This document shows positions 1 through 7,894 of a stretch of DNA of 34,527 nt, one piece after another (position 1 is the stretch's first letter; each line of letters opens with the position of its first letter). Made by a program: the position numbers and the translations under genes. The notes below the pieces were generated by a model that was given only the letters and a program-made list of their open reading frames with translations, did no database searches and was not told where the DNA came from. Source of the stretch: a virus; IMG/VR virus record IMGVR_UViG_3300028274_000025, positions 1 through 34,527 of that record; one strand, written 5' to 3'.

Positions 1-27
1 TAGCTATATAGGGCGTTAGGTATCCTT

Positions 28-96
28 AAAGGGCTGTATTTTTTATTCGAGAATAATAACTCAAAGGGCTGTCTTTTTCTTTTGAAATAATAAACG
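28..96. repeat. Two-copy imperfect direct repeat
   Basis: Both copies begin with AAAGGGCTGT (28-37 and 63-72), continue with a T-rich tract and end in AATAATAA. The period is about 35 bases. Read on the minus strand the units end in CAGCCCTTT. The function is unknown; binding sites (iterons) or a relic of tandem duplication are possible. Confidence 0.55.
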
Positions 97-127
97 AATA
101 TATTGACCCCCATCTATATATTGTCAA
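97..127 (-). promoter_or_regulatory. Candidate leftward promoter
   Basis: A perfect -35 hexamer TTGACA lies on the minus strand at 127-122, and TATATT follows at 102-97 after a long 19-base spacer. It would transcribe toward position 1. That makes sense only if the window end joins the early operon starting at 34507 (circular or permuted genome). The spacer is longer than ideal, so this is a weak call. Confidence 0.3.
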
Positions 128-362
128 CATATATATGGACTCTCCAAAATTTTTTAATAATTCTGAGATTTTCGGTATTTTACATGATTTATGGGTACTA
201 TGTCCAGAAAACGTGGACATACTGGTATCAAATGTGCATTATATTAGCCCTTAACTTACAATCAGCCGTATAAGAGATAATATATTAGCCGAATATCGAG
301 CCAGCCTCAATATTGTGTAAGAAAAACTACCCCATATTTCTTACAGAACGTCAAGATACCAC

Positions 363-384
363 TTATACGCTCATGACCGTATAA
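363..384. promoter_or_regulatory. 22-bp near-perfect palindrome (operator candidate)
   Basis: The arms TTATACG (363-369) and CGTATAA (378-384) flank a centre containing the palindrome TCATGA. Only the C/C pair at 370/377 breaks symmetry over 22 bases. A related half-site CCGTATAA occurs near 265-272. The shape and size fit a dimeric repressor or activator site lying between the two candidate promoters. No matching regulator is recognised in the window. Confidence 0.45.
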
Positions 385-450
385 ATTAGTATAAACGTGT
401 CTAAATATATAGATTACTGCGCCACGTTCTGAAGTCATATCTACGACAAG

Positions 451-478
451 TTGCCTTGATGACTATTCTGGTTATATT
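451..478 (+). promoter_or_regulatory. Candidate promoter for the late operon
   Basis: TTGCCT at 451-456, a 16-base spacer, then TATATT at 473-478 (4/6 and 5/6 matches to the sigma-70 consensus). It lies about 70 bases upstream of the terminase start. The same TTGC..-N16-TATATT layout recurs at 17969 (+) and 28041 (-), each in a large intergenic gap, which raises its credibility. Confidence 0.4.
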
Positions 479-546
479 GGTGACGTTTAACATGGGAGAC
501 TATCATAGAAACTACATTTAAGTTAAACCAGCAACCACTAGAGCTG

Positions 547-2139
547 GTGAAAAAGATTAAGTCCAAAGAAGACAAATCAGACTTCTTGCAGGCCTGTGAA
601 GTGTTACCGATGCGCTACTGGTGTCCCAATGGGGCGCAAGAGAAGTACATTAAAGCCATTGCCGAATCATATGAAGAGCATCCGATTCCTGTTACTTTGG
701 TTACTTTCGGAAACGGTTGTGGCAAGACTACTGCTTCTGTACATGTTCTGCTGAATATAATACTGGGGGCTCAGAACGCATGGTTTGATTATCCATTGTT
801 TACCCAGCCATTCAAGTATCCCAAGCTGGCGTGGATTATGTCTACTGCTGAAGCCATTGATGGCACTATTGTTCCGCTTATTGACGCGCTTGTTCCGAAA
901 AAATACTCTAAATATAAAATCCACAAGAACAAAAAGGGCAAGTCTATTGTTACCGAGATTCTTCTTGGTGACTGGACTATTATGTTCAAGACATTTGAAC
1001 AAGACCCGAAGACATATGAATCTGCTAATGTTGGCATCGGTATCATTGATGAGCCAATGGGCGAGGAATTGTGGAAAGCCTATAAGTCAAGACGCAGAAT
1101 GGGTAACGTAACCATGATGCCAATGACACCACTTGACTGTCCACCCTACATTATTGATGAGATTAAAGATGCCGCAGACTCAGGGCAGAAGGGTTATCGC
1201 CATTTGACTGCTTCTGTCTACGATGTATGCAAAAGGCGCGGTGTACGTGGTCACTTGGATGACGTTATTATTGATGCAATGGTAGATGGATATGATGCGG
1301 AAGAAAGAGATGCACGTGCATACGGCAAATTCATGTACTTCAGTGGTATGATATACCCCGAATGGGACGATTCTATACACATTGTTACACCCTCTAAATT
1401 TCCACTGCCCGACCCGAATGAAATGCGGTACGAAATAGTCCAAGTCGTTGACCCACATGACGGGCGGTTCTCTGCCTCGATATGGGCTTTTGTGCAGGTA
1501 TTACCTACTGGTGAAGAGCGAATTGTTATCTTTGGTGATGCTCCCGATAAACGCGACAGACATTTTTGGGAGTTCAAGCAATCCATGACAACTGAAGAAG
1601 AAGTGCAGTCTTGGATGGACAAAGAAAAAGACCTCGGCATTAGCCGAAAGTATGTGTATCGGATTATGGACAAAAGATTCGGGTGGCAGACACGCGGTTC
1701 TACTTGTTTGGCTGACTTGTACTCCGAGGCTGGAGAAAAGCTGGGAAGAGACTTTGCGTTCAGTCCGTCATATGATTCACCCACCAAAGAAGGCGAGATT
1801 CATTATGGACACAAGATGGTTAAACAGTCGCTACAATTGCTATCTGACGGATACCCAAAATTGGTAGTCTGGAGGACTTGTACCCATGTTATTGCTGGCA
1901 TGAAGCACTATATACGTAAGAAAATGACTGGCAAAGCAAGTGATGACTTTGCTACTGCTGATGGCAAGATAGTTGAAAGATTTAAAGATTTCCCTGATAC
2001 GGTTCGTTATCTAATTTGCTCACGCCCAGAAGGTGCGATGCATGAGCGTCCACTCACAGAGAGCGAAAGGGACATTGAAGACCTTTTTAATGACGATAAC
2101 AGTGACAATGACTGGAACAAAGGACTGTATGCACATTAG
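547..2139 (+). CDS. terL: Terminase large subunit (packaging ATPase/nuclease)
   Basis: This is the motor that pumps DNA through the portal and cuts the concatemer. The 530-aa length is normal for the family. Residues 55-62 form a Walker A loop (GNGCGKTT), and 162-170 form Walker B with the catalytic acid (VGIGIIDEP). A TP-containing coupling motif is near 194. The RNase H-like nuclease part starts about residue 295, with likely metal ligands D302 (VVDPHDG), D375 (YRIMDKR) and D481/D484 (KDFPDTVRY). The annotated GTG start has a poor ribosome site. The frame stays open back to 484 without ATG/GTG/TTG, and a GGGAG sits at 494-498, six bases before an in-frame ATA. The true start may therefore be upstream. 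The portal gene follows directly. The family call is secure; the start is not. Confidence 0.95.
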   Translation: MKKIKSKEDKSDFLQACEVLPMRYWCPNGAQEKYIKAIAESYEEHPIPVTLVTFGNGCGKTTASVHVLLNIILGAQNAWFDYPLFTQPFKYPKLAWIMSTAEAIDGTIVPLIDALVPKKYSKYKIHKNKKGKSIVTEILLGDWTIMFKTFEQDPKTYESANVGIGIIDEPMGEELWKAYKSRRRMGNVTMMPMTPLDCPPYIIDEIKDAADSGQKGYRHLTASVYDVCKRRGVRGHLDDVIIDAMVDGYDAEERDARAYGKFMYFSGMIYPEWDDSIHIVTPSKFPLPDPNEMRYEIVQVVDPHDGRFSASIWAFVQVLPTGEERIVIFGDAPDKRDRHFWEFKQSMTTEEEVQSWMDKEKDLGISRKYVYRIMDKRFGWQTRGSTCLADLYSEAGEKLGRDFAFSPSYDSPTKEGEIHYGHKMVKQSLQLLSDGYPKLVVWRTCTHVIAGMKHYIRKKMTGKASDDFATADGKIVERFKDFPDTVRYLICSRPEGAMHERPLTESERDIEDLFNDDNSDNDWNKGLYAH

Positions 2140-2147
2140 TGGTGCAT
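2129..2147 (+). other. Hairpin across the terL stop codon
   Basis: ATGCAC (2129-2134) and GTGCAT (2142-2147) form a perfect 6-bp stem around a 7-base loop containing the TAG stop. Another GTGCAT lies at 2152-2157. A similar hairpin sits on the portal stop codon. It could affect mRNA stability or translation coupling. No T-tract follows, so it is not a classical terminator. Confidence 0.4.
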
Positions 2148-2170
2148 ATTTGTGCATGTTGGAGAAATAG

Positions 2171-4042
2171 ATGCCTAGTGATGTAATGACAGACGCGGTT
2201 TTTAACGAAGAAGAGCAAGATGCCGTAGACAGCGCATCTGCCCAGGTAACTAAAGTGCTTAATTGGTTTGAAGAGGCCAAGAAGTACCGCAGAACCCGTG
2301 AGAACCAATGGCGTATAAATGAAGACGCATTGCGTAACCGTATTGACATGTCTGGTGCAAAAACCCAGACAGATATGCGTTTCAACATTCCGCTTGCTGT
2401 TGTTGAGTCAATCAAGCCAACTATTAATGACTTCCTACCTACATTTGATGTGATGCCAGAGGGACAGAACGATGTATTCTTTGCAGACATGGTTAACAAG
2501 CGTAAGAAGCAAATTACGTCTGTGGGCAACTTTCATTCTAATATCATGGAGTCTATTTCTGATTCTTTGGAGTATTCAGACGGTTTGTTTGAGATTCGCC
2601 CAATACTGGAGGATGAATTAGATGAGAACGATGAAGTTATCTCGCAAACACTCAAGGGAATTGACTTTAATGCTCTTGACCCGTTTACGTGGTATCCAGC
2701 GCCTCATTCGGTTGGTATGCGCTTGGGTAAAGATTCGCGTTATCATATATTTGCTGTTCCGATGCACAAAGACGAAATCGAAATCGAATACGGAATCAAA
2801 GTCCAAGGCGAGGGACGCTTAGACGAACAACGTGCATGGATTAAGAATGATGACGATGATGTTGATGGTGAATACTCGCTAGTTATTACTTGCTATGCGG
2901 TTGATGTTGACCAAGAGACTTACCCAGATGGACGAGTAACCGTTGTTGTAGAAAATGAATTGGTTACAGACGAGCCACTTGAGATGTATCGGATTAATAT
3001 ATTCCAATTCTCTAACTACAAGTCAGAACATGATACCTTTGGCTATTCAGACGTAGAATTAGTACTTAGCCAGACAAAAGCAATCAACGAGGGCATGTCC
3101 TCAATGTTTGATGGCTTACGTGAAGCTGGTAATCCAAAACGAAGAATTGTCAAGTCGTTATTCAACAAAGTAACAAAGAATTTTAACAGACTTAAGAATA
3201 TTGAAGTAAACCGTCACGATGACGTCACATATCTACAGCCATCATCTCCATCTGCTACCATGTTCTCCGCTATAGAGCTGGTGTTGCGATTGGTGGACGT
3301 TGTAACAGGCCAGAATGATGTGTCTGCTGGTAGAAATCAAACCAGCAACGTAACAAGTGGTAAAGCTATTGTCGCACTACAAGAAGCCAGCCAAGCACGT
3401 GTACGTTATAAGATTTCCAAGGAAATTGTGCCAATCATGGAAGACATTGGCGAGTTTGTCATATGGTTAGTCCAAAACTTTGACAATGAGATTGTCTCTA
3501 TACGTGAAGAAGCCACTAACGGCCAGCTTCAATTCACCGAGTTTAATCCGCGCATGAATAAAGAAGACGCACAAAAACTGGCAGATGAAGACCCAGACTT
3601 TGACCCGCGCACATGGAATACACTGGAAGACACATCTCTTAATATCCGTGTAACTGCTGGATTCAGTCAGCCATCTGGAAGATTGTCACGTAAGGAAGAA
3701 GCTGACATTAACTTTGATTCTGGTAGAATCGGTATCGAGCAGTGGGCATTAGAGACAGACCAGCCCAACAAGCAAGAGACTATTGACTCGTTCTATGAGC
3801 GCCAAGGTGAGGAACAACGCAAGGCAATCCAAGAAGAAGTAGCCAAAGAACTACCAAAGATTATTGAGTCTGCCCGCAACAACCCAGAAGAGTTCGAGGG
3901 TTCAGTCGAGGAAGACAAATTAATGGAGATGGCATTACAATTGCCAGAGATTATGGTTGGACAAGACTTCCAATCTCTCCCAGCCAGCACAAAGACAAGA
4001 ATTGCAACTGCGGTTGCTAATAGCGGTAATGAAGGTGCATAA
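2171..4042 (+). CDS. Portal protein (P22-like)
   Basis: It forms the dodecameric ring at one head vertex through which DNA enters and leaves, and it docks terminase and adaptor. At 623 aa it is in the range of P22-type portals. The N-terminal segment (RTRENQWRINEDALRNRI, about residues 41-58), followed by a stretch on fixing prior states (FNIPLAVVESIKPTINDF), is typical of this family. A long, charged, helical C-terminal region (about 440-623) fits the wing/barrel part. Position between terL and scaffold supports the call. The ATG start has GGAGA nine bases upstream. A short hairpin overlaps its TAA stop. Confidence 0.9.
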   Translation: MPSDVMTDAVFNEEEQDAVDSASAQVTKVLNWFEEAKKYRRTRENQWRINEDALRNRIDMSGAKTQTDMRFNIPLAVVESIKPTINDFLPTFDVMPEGQNDVFFADMVNKRKKQITSVGNFHSNIMESISDSLEYSDGLFEIRPILEDELDENDEVISQTLKGIDFNALDPFTWYPAPHSVGMRLGKDSRYHIFAVPMHKDEIEIEYGIKVQGEGRLDEQRAWIKNDDDDVDGEYSLVITCYAVDVDQETYPDGRVTVVVENELVTDEPLEMYRINIFQFSNYKSEHDTFGYSDVELVLSQTKAINEGMSSMFDGLREAGNPKRRIVKSLFNKVTKNFNRLKNIEVNRHDDVTYLQPSSPSATMFSAIELVLRLVDVVTGQNDVSAGRNQTSNVTSGKAIVALQEASQARVRYKISKEIVPIMEDIGEFVIWLVQNFDNEIVSIREEATNGQLQFTEFNPRMNKEDAQKLADEDPDFDPRTWNTLEDTSLNIRVTAGFSQPSGRLSRKEEADINFDSGRIGIEQWALETDQPNKQETIDSFYERQGEEQRKAIQEEVAKELPKIIESARNNPEEFEGSVEEDKLMEMALQLPEIMVGQDFQSLPASTKTRIATAVANSGNEGA

Positions 4043-4082
4043 CTATGCACTCATATAAACTTTCAGGACTCCCATTGTGGGA
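4035..4082 (+). other. Two small hairpins after the portal gene
   Basis: GTGCAT (4035-4040) and ATGCAC (4045-4050) pair around a 4-base loop and overlap the portal TAA stop. They use the same arms, in swapped order, as the hairpin at the terL stop. A second stem, TCCCA (4070-4074) with TGGGA (4078-4082), follows in the 66-base gap before the scaffold gene. Possible roles are tuning of scaffold and capsid expression or RNA stability. Confidence 0.4.
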
Positions 4083-4108
4083 ATAACCAATAACGAAAGG
4101 AACGCCAA

Positions 4109-5005
4109 ATGAGTGAAGTACTTGACCCAGAGAAGCTGTTTGTAACAGACCCTAATATACCAGAGTTTGATGTGGACGGTATTGGACAACAAGGAAAGCC
4201 AGATGACGAAGTGGAAGACGAGAGCGCCACTGAAGAAGAAGACTCAGAAAAGGCCAGTGAAGATGAAGTTACTGAAGACGAATCTGAAGATGAGGAAGCG
4301 GTAGATGAAGACGAGACTGGCGACAGCGAAGAAGACGACACCAAGGCTGACGATGGCGAAGACGCTGACGAAGGCGATGTCTTTGAGATTGATGGGAAAG
4401 AGTACACTCCAGAAAGCCTCTCTGCTAAAATTGTGGAGTTGGAACGAGGGAGCCTCAGACAATCCGATTATACCAAAAAGACACAAGAACTTGCTGACAC
4501 CCGTAAAGGGATAGAATCTAATGTTGCATTTGTCAATGCTGTAAAAGATGCAGACCTGATGGACTCAATCGTAGAGGCGCTAGAGACTAGTGGCGTAGCG
4601 AATGCAAAAGAGATGGTTCAGGCAGTTATTAATGGAGATGCTGGAGAACACCCAGACTCTATTGAATTGGCTGGCATGAAAGACCATCTTGCTCAACTTG
4701 ACGATGAGAAGGAAGCTGAAGCTAAATTGGACGAAGAAGTTCAGTCACTTGCAGACAGAAAAGAGATTGACATTAGTGAAGCAAACAAGGTTCGTAGATT
4801 TGCTGAAGAGCGTTACAATGAGACAGGAACAGTGCTGAACATGGATGATGCATATGACTTGTTTTTAGTTCGTAATGGAAAATTGAAAGTTAAACGCAAA
4901 CAACCAACCGTACCAAACACTCCCCGCGCCAAGAAGGGCGTAAAGCCGAAGGGCGAATCTGGGAAGTTTGAAAAAATGAGTGCGGAACACTTGTTTATAG
5001 ACTAA
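4109..5005 (+). CDS. Capsid scaffold protein
   Basis: It is an internal scaffold that directs procapsid assembly and then leaves. The 298-aa protein sits between portal and major capsid, the standard place. Residues 26-90 are dominated by Glu and Asp, encoded by GAAGAC-type triplets. A small motif (VFEIDGKEYTPESLSAKI, near 92-109) and long amphipathic helices follow. The C-terminus is basic (KLKVKRKQ and RAKKGVKPKG), as expected for a coat-binding end. No protease domain is visible, so this is a separate scaffold and not a protease fusion. The call rests mainly on context and composition. Confidence 0.85.
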   Translation: MSEVLDPEKLFVTDPNIPEFDVDGIGQQGKPDDEVEDESATEEEDSEKASEDEVTEDESEDEEAVDEDETGDSEEDDTKADDGEDADEGDVFEIDGKEYTPESLSAKIVELERGSLRQSDYTKKTQELADTRKGIESNVAFVNAVKDADLMDSIVEALETSGVANAKEMVQAVINGDAGEHPDSIELAGMKDHLAQLDDEKEAEAKLDEEVQSLADRKEIDISEANKVRRFAEERYNETGTVLNMDDAYDLFLVRNGKLKVKRKQPTVPNTPRAKKGVKPKGESGKFEKMSAEHLFID

Positions 5006-5021
5006 AGAAAAGGATTTAGAA

Positions 5022-6047
5022 ATGGCTCTAAATTATGATTACATCACAGGAATGATGAACAACAAGTACCTTCCTAAAGCAGAAGATAATATCTTCCGTG
5101 AAGACCACTATGTTCAGGCTAAACTTATGGGAAAAGCAAAGACTTTCTCAGGTCGCCAGATTGTAGTTCCAATTGAATACAAAGCATCTGCCAATGTTGG
5201 CTTTATCGCTGAAGGCGGTAGCTTCACCCCAGCAACCACAGATGAGTTCACAGCCGCACAGTACAGTCCAAGCATGTTGACATCTCATGTCACAATCACT
5301 GCTGAAGACGAACTGCGCATGAATGATTCTTCTGCACGTATTGTAGAGAATATCATCAAGGCCAAGGTAAAAAATGCTGTTAAATCAACTGATGAATATA
5401 TTTCTGACCATCTCTGGTCACGTACTGGCGCTACAACTAACCAGTGGAATAACTTCACAGACCTGATTGCCGCTTCTGGTACAGTTGGTGGGATTGCTCC
5501 TGCTGATTTCGCTGGTTGGGTATCTCCAGTTCTTGACCTAAGTTCTGGGTATGTTGGCGATGCAACAAAAGAAGCTGACCTTGTAGACCCAAGCTCAGAT
5601 GTTTACCTGAAGAAAATCCTTGCTTCCATCGTTGCCAAAATGAAATGGCGTGTTGGTAGTGATAAAGTCTTGGTACTGCCTCAGTATCTATGGGACTTGC
5701 TTGAAGGTATCTTAGACCCACAGAAAACTGGTTCCAAGATGAATTTATCTGCTGGTAAAATGGGTTTCACCGCACTTGATTTTCGTGGTATCCCCGTTGT
5801 TGCTGACGATGACATGGTAGACGCACAGTCTGGCGACAGTGATGGCCGTATCTATGGCTTGAATCTTGACCACCTGTACTTCTTCTTTAACAAGGGTGCA
5901 AAAATGACTGCTGGCAAATTCATTGAGCCACGCGATGTTAATGCCAGGACTTCCAAGATTAATACTTTTGGTAACTTGGTTATTTCTAATCGTGCTTCTC
6001 AGGTATATGCAACTGGCTTTAGAAGCCCACAGGCATACATCCAATAA
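5022..6047 (+). CDS. Major capsid protein
   Basis: This is the shell protein of the icosahedral head. At 341 aa it is the size of an HK97-fold coat protein. It has an N-arm-like start (LNYDYITGMMNNKYLPKAED) and then a region rich in strands (FSGRQIVVPIEYKASANVGF), which is typical of coat proteins annotated in phages of this type. An AAAGGA ribosome site lies about ten bases before the ATG. The downstream hairpin at 6056-6084 separates it from the decoration genes. Fold assignment is by context and pattern, since no catalytic residues exist to check. Confidence 0.88.
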   Translation: MALNYDYITGMMNNKYLPKAEDNIFREDHYVQAKLMGKAKTFSGRQIVVPIEYKASANVGFIAEGGSFTPATTDEFTAAQYSPSMLTSHVTITAEDELRMNDSSARIVENIIKAKVKNAVKSTDEYISDHLWSRTGATTNQWNNFTDLIAASGTVGGIAPADFAGWVSPVLDLSSGYVGDATKEADLVDPSSDVYLKKILASIVAKMKWRVGSDKVLVLPQYLWDLLEGILDPQKTGSKMNLSAGKMGFTALDFRGIPVVADDDMVDAQSGDSDGRIYGLNLDHLYFFFNKGAKMTAGKFIEPRDVNARTSKINTFGNLVISNRASQVYATGFRSPQAYIQ

Positions 6048-6055
6048 ACGATAAC

Positions 6056-6084
6056 ATGGGGTGGTTGAAATATACCACCCCCAT
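6056..6084 (+). other. Hairpin after the capsid gene
   Basis: ATGGGGTGGT (6056-6065) pairs with ACCACCCCCAT (6074-6084), leaving one extra C bulged and an 8-base loop. It has a strong GC stem but is followed by ATTATAAAGG, not a T-run. It may be a partial terminator or an mRNA 3' stabiliser that lets the capsid message accumulate. Confidence 0.5.
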
Positions 6085-6100
6085 TATAAAGGAATAAATT

Positions 6101-6475
6101 ATGGCTGAAAGCTATGCAGTAGTAGATAATTTTGGGGGTCGTCCTCAAACAAAGAAAGTAAGATGCTCTCTGCTCGTTGATACCGCCGCAGGACACCTTG
6201 GTAACACTGGGATTTACCTCCCAACAGATTGCCTTGTGACTCGTTGCTATATTGACGTTATTACAGTAGATGCCGCAGAAACAGTTAATGTTGGATATAC
6301 AGGCGCACTAACCGCGCTTGCCGATGGACTATCTGTTGCTAGTGCAGTACAAGTAAACTCTGCTGTTACATTTCCGTTAATGAATCTTGGTGGAAAAGAA
6401 ATCCTCATTAGTTCAAAAACTGGAACATGGGACACTGGCGTTTGCGATGTATTCATTGAGTATATCGAACTTTAA
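6101..6475 (+). CDS. Decoration-like virion protein A (paralog of next gene)
   Basis: A small 124-aa, strand-rich protein directly after the major capsid gene, the usual place for head decoration or stabilising proteins. The middle (GIYLPTDCLVTRCYIDVITV, about 38-57) and the end (DVFIEYIEL) match the next gene's product. The two genes are therefore paralogs, and each is preceded by a GC-rich hairpin. An AAAGGAATAAATT ribosome site precedes the ATG. The role in the head is inferred from position; the exact function is not known. Confidence 0.7.
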   Translation: MAESYAVVDNFGGRPQTKKVRCSLLVDTAAGHLGNTGIYLPTDCLVTRCYIDVITVDAAETVNVGYTGALTALADGLSVASAVQVNSAVTFPLMNLGGKEILISSKTGTWDTGVCDVFIEYIEL

Positions 6476-6491
6476 AAACAATTAACTCAAG

Positions 6492-6523
6492 GTGGGGCTT
6501 ACATGAAAGACTGTAATCCCCAC
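6492..6523 (+). other. Hairpin between the two decoration-like genes
   Basis: GTGGGG (6492-6497) plus TTACA (6499-6503) pairs with TGTAA (6512-6516) plus CCCCAC (6518-6523). There is a single C/T mismatch and an 8-base loop. It is followed by TAATTTGAAAGG, so there is no classic T-tract. It matches the hairpin after the capsid gene in size and placement. Confidence 0.5.
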
Positions 6524-6543
6524 TAATTTGAAAGGATTTAATT

Positions 6544-7041
6544 ATGGCGTTTTCACAACATAGAATGGCAGTTATTCAGGCGATGTCTGGTGGCTCTCAT
6601 GGTTTTGTAAAGATGAAGAAAGCTAGAGTCTCATCTGCACTAGCGGCAGAAACAGAAACAGGCATCGTATTACCAACAAAATGTATGGTTCTTGATGCGT
6701 TTATTGATGTTATAACAGTAGATACTGGCGAGACGGTAGATATTGGAACCTCTGGAGATGCTTCAGATGACCCAGATGGCTTCTGTGACGGACTGTTGCT
6801 AACAACTGCTGGAATTATTCAGGGTTCGGCTGTAGTGACTACTGGTGGAAATGAGACATACTTTTCCTCTAACACAAGAGGCGTATTACTGTCTGATTTT
6901 CTAGCTGGTTCAAATGTAGCTACCGATGTTGGTACATATAGAGAAAAGTCTGATGCAACAAGTGGTGGCGAGGCTGTTACCTATACTGCTTCTGCGGCTG
7001 GCGCGGCATTTGATGTCTACGTTATCTACATCGAACTGTAA
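6544..7041 (+). CDS. Decoration-like virion protein B (paralog of previous gene)
   Basis: A 165-aa paralog of the preceding product. It shares the core pattern G-I-x-LPT-x-C-x-V then IDVITVD-x-x-ETV (about 36-67) and the C-terminal DVYVIYIEL. Relative to the first copy it carries about 40 extra residues in its second half, rich in Gly, Thr and Ser. It is probably another surface or decoration component of the head. AAAGGATTTAATT precedes the ATG. The name is inferred from context. Confidence 0.7.
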   Translation: MAFSQHRMAVIQAMSGGSHGFVKMKKARVSSALAAETETGIVLPTKCMVLDAFIDVITVDTGETVDIGTSGDASDDPDGFCDGLLLTTAGIIQGSAVVTTGGNETYFSSNTRGVLLSDFLAGSNVATDVGTYREKSDATSGGEAVTYTASAAGAAFDVYVIYIEL

Positions 7042-7054
7042 AAGGAATAGATAA

Positions 7055-7894
7055 ATGACTCCATCAGAAATGCTAACATTACTGGGTTATCGCTTAGAAG
7101 ACCCGCAAGGTGACGTTTACACGACTGCCTTAAAAGTACTGATGATAAACAGGGCGCAAGCGCGTGTATATACTGAACTTAACGAACATGTCGTTCCTGA
7201 ACTTATGGAGAAAGAAGCCGCCGTATCATTAACATCTGGCGCATTTGACCAGACAGGTTTGACATATACGTTACTTGGCGGTATTTCTGGTGGAGTTGAT
7301 TCTATAAGATTGGTTGATTATGACTTTACGCACAAAATTAGCCTCGATGAATGGCGAGAAAGCGTTAGTCGTTCTATCACATATACTAGTTCTTCTGGTA
7401 AGCATTATTTTCTGGGTAGCAAGTGTTATGTACTTCCTGATGATTATGATGTTGACGTATACTACAAGAGGCAACCTGTTCAAGTTTCTGTTTCAACAAG
7501 TGGAACGCTAGTTGTTGGGCAGGATTATATCATAACAACATTCGTGGCTGGTGATGACTTTGCCAATGTTGGTGTGGCATCAAACGCAACTGGTGTCGTA
7601 TTCACTGCAACTGGAACGACTCCGACTACTTGGAGTAATGCAAGCACGTTAACTGTTAACGCCTTCACGGTGGCCTCTGAGTTGGTGCTTGATGCTGTTG
7701 CTTATATGGCCGAGTCCTTGTGCTGGCATGTAAACAATGACTCACGCGAGGGTTCTGCACTTGAGCAAGCCGCAAGCCTGATTGAGACACTTAATACTAC
7801 TATTACTGCCACAGATGCCAATGACAATGATGACGAATACTATTACGGTAGTGACTCGGATTATATTTTACCAATTTCTACTTGGGAATCTTAA
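7055..7894 (+). CDS. Head-tail adaptor with an inserted small module
   Basis: It likely forms the ring between portal and tail nozzle, like T7 gp11 or P22 gp4. The N-terminal helices (residues 1-50, LLGYRLEDPQGDVYTTALK) and C-terminal helices (205-250) are typical for podoviral adaptors. Between them, about residues 149-200, sits a compact strand-rich block (LVVGQDYIITTFVAGDDFAN to ATGTTPTTWSNASTL). I recognise this block as a small module recurring in unrelated phage virion proteins, so it looks like an insertion. The C-terminus is acidic and Tyr-rich. The stop overlaps the next start as TAATG. Confidence 0.75.
   Translation: MTPSEMLTLLGYRLEDPQGDVYTTALKVLMINRAQARVYTELNEHVVPELMEKEAAVSLTSGAFDQTGLTYTLLGGISGGVDSIRLVDYDFTHKISLDEWRESVSRSITYTSSSGKHYFLGSKCYVLPDDYDVDVYYKRQPVQVSVSTSGTLVVGQDYIITTFVAGDDFANVGVASNATGVVFTATGTTPTTWSNASTLTVNAFTVASELVLDAVAYMAESLCWHVNNDSREGSALEQAASLIETLNTTITATDANDNDDEYYYGSDSDYILPISTWES

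Larger units (their letters stand above)
1..546. other. AT-rich gene-free left region
   Basis: No convincing gene lies in these 546 bases. They hold a two-copy direct repeat (28-96), a minus-strand promoter-like pair (97-127), a near-perfect palindrome (363-384), an 8-nt inverted repeat (CAGAACGT at 344-351 and ACGTTCTG at 424-431) and a plus-strand promoter-like pair (451-478). The position just upstream of the terminase gene is where a small terminase gene or packaging signal often lies, but no open frame of the right kind is present. If the genome is circular or circularly permuted, this stretch would sit between the heads of the two opposing operons and act as the main divergent control region. 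That last point is inference. Confidence 0.6.

Noticed and set aside
26-220. 64-codon open frame on the minus strand in the left region
   Set aside because: No ribosome site before its ATG, low-complexity AT-rich composition, and it covers the direct repeat and promoter-like elements.
1251-1787. 178-codon open frame on the minus strand inside the terminase gene
   Set aside because: It is a shadow of terL: no ribosome site, Ser/Pro-rich composition typical of antisense frames.
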